From Doryteuthis pealeii (lineage: Eukaryota > Mollusca > Cephalopoda > Myopsida > Loliginidae), in NCBI GenBank assembly GCA_023376005.1, contig CM042157.1, positions 51,475,057 to 51,539,056 on the forward strand: a stretch of DNA of 64,000 bases, read 5' to 3'. The first letter of the stretch is position 1; every line of letters begins with the position of its first letter. Under the pieces are notes generated by a model that saw nothing but the letters and a program-made list of their open reading frames with translations, ran no database searches and was not told the origin of the DNA. Positions 62,551 to 64,000 of the stretch are shown here, one piece after another. Both the position numbers and the translations under genes were made by a program.

Positions 62551-63070
62551 TCACATATTGAGGAATTCTAACGGTTTCACTTCACTGAAGTGAAACTGGA
62601 ATTTATCATCCTCTACTGGGGCTCGTGAAAGAGTATCAGCAATGATTACGTCGGTGCCCTTCCTGTAGGTAATTTTGTAATCGAATGTTTGTATTGAGAG
62701 CATCATTCTTAGCAGTCTTTTTGGTGCTTCACTTAGAGGCTGGTTGTTGATTGCCTCTAGTGGCTTATGGTCCGACTCTATTGTTACATGTTTTCCATAG
62801 CAGTAGTCACTGAATTTGTGTAGTCCGAACACAACGGCTCTCATCTCTTTTTCAATTGGCGCATAGTTCTTTTCATAGCCATTCCAGACCCTTGATGCAT
62901 ATGACACTGGTTTCCCATTTCTGTAGGAGAACAGTTCCTATACCTACATCAGACATGTCAGTCTGTATCGTGACTGGTTTCTCTAAGTCGTAATATGCTA
63001 AGATAGGCGTGTTTGCTATAGATTTCTTTATATCTTCAAATGCTTTTTGTTGCACTCCTGCCCATTGGAA
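62551..63070 (-). pseudogene. Gypsy D RNase H and RT connection
   Basis: The 62873-63055 piece reads QQKAFEDIKKSIANTPILAY and VTIQTDMSDVGIGTVLLQ, whose TDMSD stands for the RNase H TDAS motif. The 62551-62907 piece has YAPIEKEMRAVVFGLHKFSD with the Glu, VTIESDHKPLEAI with the next Asp, and TDVIIADTLSRAP at the end. A frameshift lies near 62920. RT palm code is missing upstream. Confidence 0.92.
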
Positions 63071-63109
63071 AACCTGGTCCTTCCGTGTTAACCTGTTTAG
63101 AATTTATTC

Positions 63110-63300
63110 TACCCTCATAGTTCCTTCATTTCTAACTTTTTTTCCTCCATATACTGAAATGTCAAGTTTCTTTCCTTTTTCTATTAGATGCTCCATTTTG
63201 TTGTATTTAACGAATGTTGCTGGAATTACATTTACAGTTGCTCCGGAATCTTGCATAAACTTAATAGGTTTCCCGTTTATTCTTAAATTCGCGTGAATCT
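63110..63300 (-). pseudogene. Gypsy D aspartic protease
   Basis: Minus-strand reading gives LRINGKPIKFMQDSGATVNV, IPATFVKYNKMEHLIEKGKK and LDISVYGGKKVRNEGTM. DSGA is the active-site triad. The code then runs, about 20 codons later, into the RT connection and RNase H, which shows a deletion of the polymerase between them. The plus-strand frame here is a shadow. Confidence 0.87.
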
Positions 63301-63358
63301 TATGAATTGTCTCCCCTTCAACATGAAAATATTCATTTACTCTTTGTTCCCTGTAGTT

Positions 63359-63655
63359 TTAATTACTCTTGCAAACTCTTGATGTGGCAAAATGTTTTTT
63401 TTTCCATCTATAATATTCCTGGCCAAAAGTCGGACAGTTTCTTATTCCTGTCTCACAGCAAATGCAGTCATATTTTTTGTCTCTTCCTGTTGCATTGATA
63501 TGTTTATCGTATGTATCGTTGTCAACATTTGATTTGTCATGTTTTTTAATTCTTTCCGATTGTATCTTGCTTTGTTCTGCAGCTCTGCTTCGGTCAATAC
63601 ACTGTGTTAGAGTTAAATCTGGTTCCCCAGAAGAATTTCTCGCGTTTTTTATCAT
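63359..63655 (-). pseudogene. Gypsy D nucleocapsid region
   Basis: The 98-codon piece has a charged linker (IQSERIKKHDKSNVDND) and then CICCETGIRNCPTFGQEYYR, KKKHFATSRVCKSN. With a one-base shift this is a C-x2-C and C-x-K-x-N-H-F-x4-C knuckle that binds RNA. TLTQCIDRSRAAEQSK is typical of the Gag stretch just before it ('LT.AI.I.RA.E'). Confidence 0.8.
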
Positions 63656-63850
63656 GTATTTCTTTTATTATCATTAATTTGATAATGTCGTCTTCAGTGA
63701 CGTTGTTCCATTCACAGTCTTTAGAATTCGATTTTGAATTTAACAAATAGTCTTCGAAGCTCTCATTTTCATTTTGTTCTTTTCGTGGGAATTCTACTCT
63801 GTCTACGGTCAATGTGTTCATAGGTTTACAGTGATCTTTAAATGCGTTCG
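63594..63850 (-). pseudogene. Gypsy D gag (capsid end)
   Basis: The 75-codon piece reads FPRKEQNENESFEDYLLNSK and CEWNNVTEDDIIKLMIIKEI, matching the Gag capsid C-terminus ('F..R.Q...ES...Y...L......C.F....D..I...I..G'). The upstream part to 63960 is A/T-rich with a poly-T run at 63949-63963 and is not readable. Confidence 0.72.
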
Positions 63851-64000
63851 TTCGTCGTCATTATCAACCATATCTCCTTCTGCGTTTTTAACTGTTAATG
63901 TTTTGCATATTTGCTGGCCTCTTTTTCCTAAGAGGTAAATAAATAGACTTTTTTTTTTTTTTTACAATACTCGCAGCCTTGGCGGCGTTATCATTGCCTT

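Larger units (their letters stand above)
60691..63960 (-). mobile_element. Ty3/gypsy retrotransposon D (RT deleted, LTR-split)
   Basis: Minus-strand order from the right edge: gag (63594-63850), nucleocapsid (63359-63593), protease (63110-63300), directly RNase H (62551-63070), integrase (61776-62456), a solo LTR insertion (61369-61775), integrase C-terminus (60806-61368), polypurine tract and part of the 3' LTR (60691-60828). The RT palm is absent. The 5' end may lie beyond the window. Confidence 0.91.

Overview
The window is animal DNA of the intergenic, repeat-rich kind. I recognise no intact host protein gene, no rRNA and no confident host tRNA gene. Nearly everything that can be identified is a decayed mobile element: four Ty3/gypsy lineages, one Ty1/copia fragment, several non-LTR (LINE) fragments, two Penelope-like (PLE) fragments, an internally deleted mariner, tRNA-derived SINEs, solo LTRs and a MITE. 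Long (TA)n, (TG)n, (CT)n and (TTC)n tracts lie between them. LINE endonucleases of the 'craniofacial development protein 2-like' kind, many tRNA-derived SINEs, PLEs with a GIY-YIG nuclease and (TA)n(TG)n compound repeats together suggest a cephalopod mollusc, probably an octopus. This is an inference from repeat style, not proof.

Layout. 1-4.33 kb: gypsy A, minus strand, cut by the window edge; its reverse transcriptase is split by a SINE with an 11-bp target duplication. 5.5-8.8 kb: gypsy B, plus strand; its 3' LTR holds a 573-bp insertion. 10.2-12.5 kb: LINE A, with an endonuclease, an RT deletion and a zinc-finger tail. 14.9-15.04 kb: a hammerhead ribozyme candidate on the minus strand. 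15.5-17.8 kb: LINE B. 19.1-21.0 kb: SINEs and a LINE tail. 21.49-32.67 kb: a direct tandem duplication, about 5.4 kb per copy, of gypsy C carrying a mariner and a fold-back hairpin; a 398-bp third piece of the mariner fills the junction. 33-37 kb: mostly unrecognised AT-rich DNA with one LINE tail. 37.4-39.3 kb: PLE 1. 39.3-48.1 kb: three copies of an unnamed repeat (R1) next to (TA)n tracts. 48.1-48.6 kb: two perfect palindromes, a tRNA-Asp-like sequence and a second hammerhead candidate. 49.2-52.3 kb: a decayed second copy of gypsy A. 52.7-54.1 kb: copia. 54.4-54.75 kb: a MITE with an 8-bp target duplication. 56.6-58.2 kb: LINE C. 57.2, 58.4 and 61.4 kb: three copies of one solo LTR. 59.3-60.7 kb: PLE 2. 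60.7-64 kb: gypsy D, minus strand.

The most unusual signals are the hammerhead-like cores, the two near-perfect inverted duplications inside retroelement genes, and the gypsy C tandem duplication with its filler. The duplication differs between copies mainly by single-base indels and may partly be an assembly artefact. Everything here was read by eye; no alignment, folding or database search was run.
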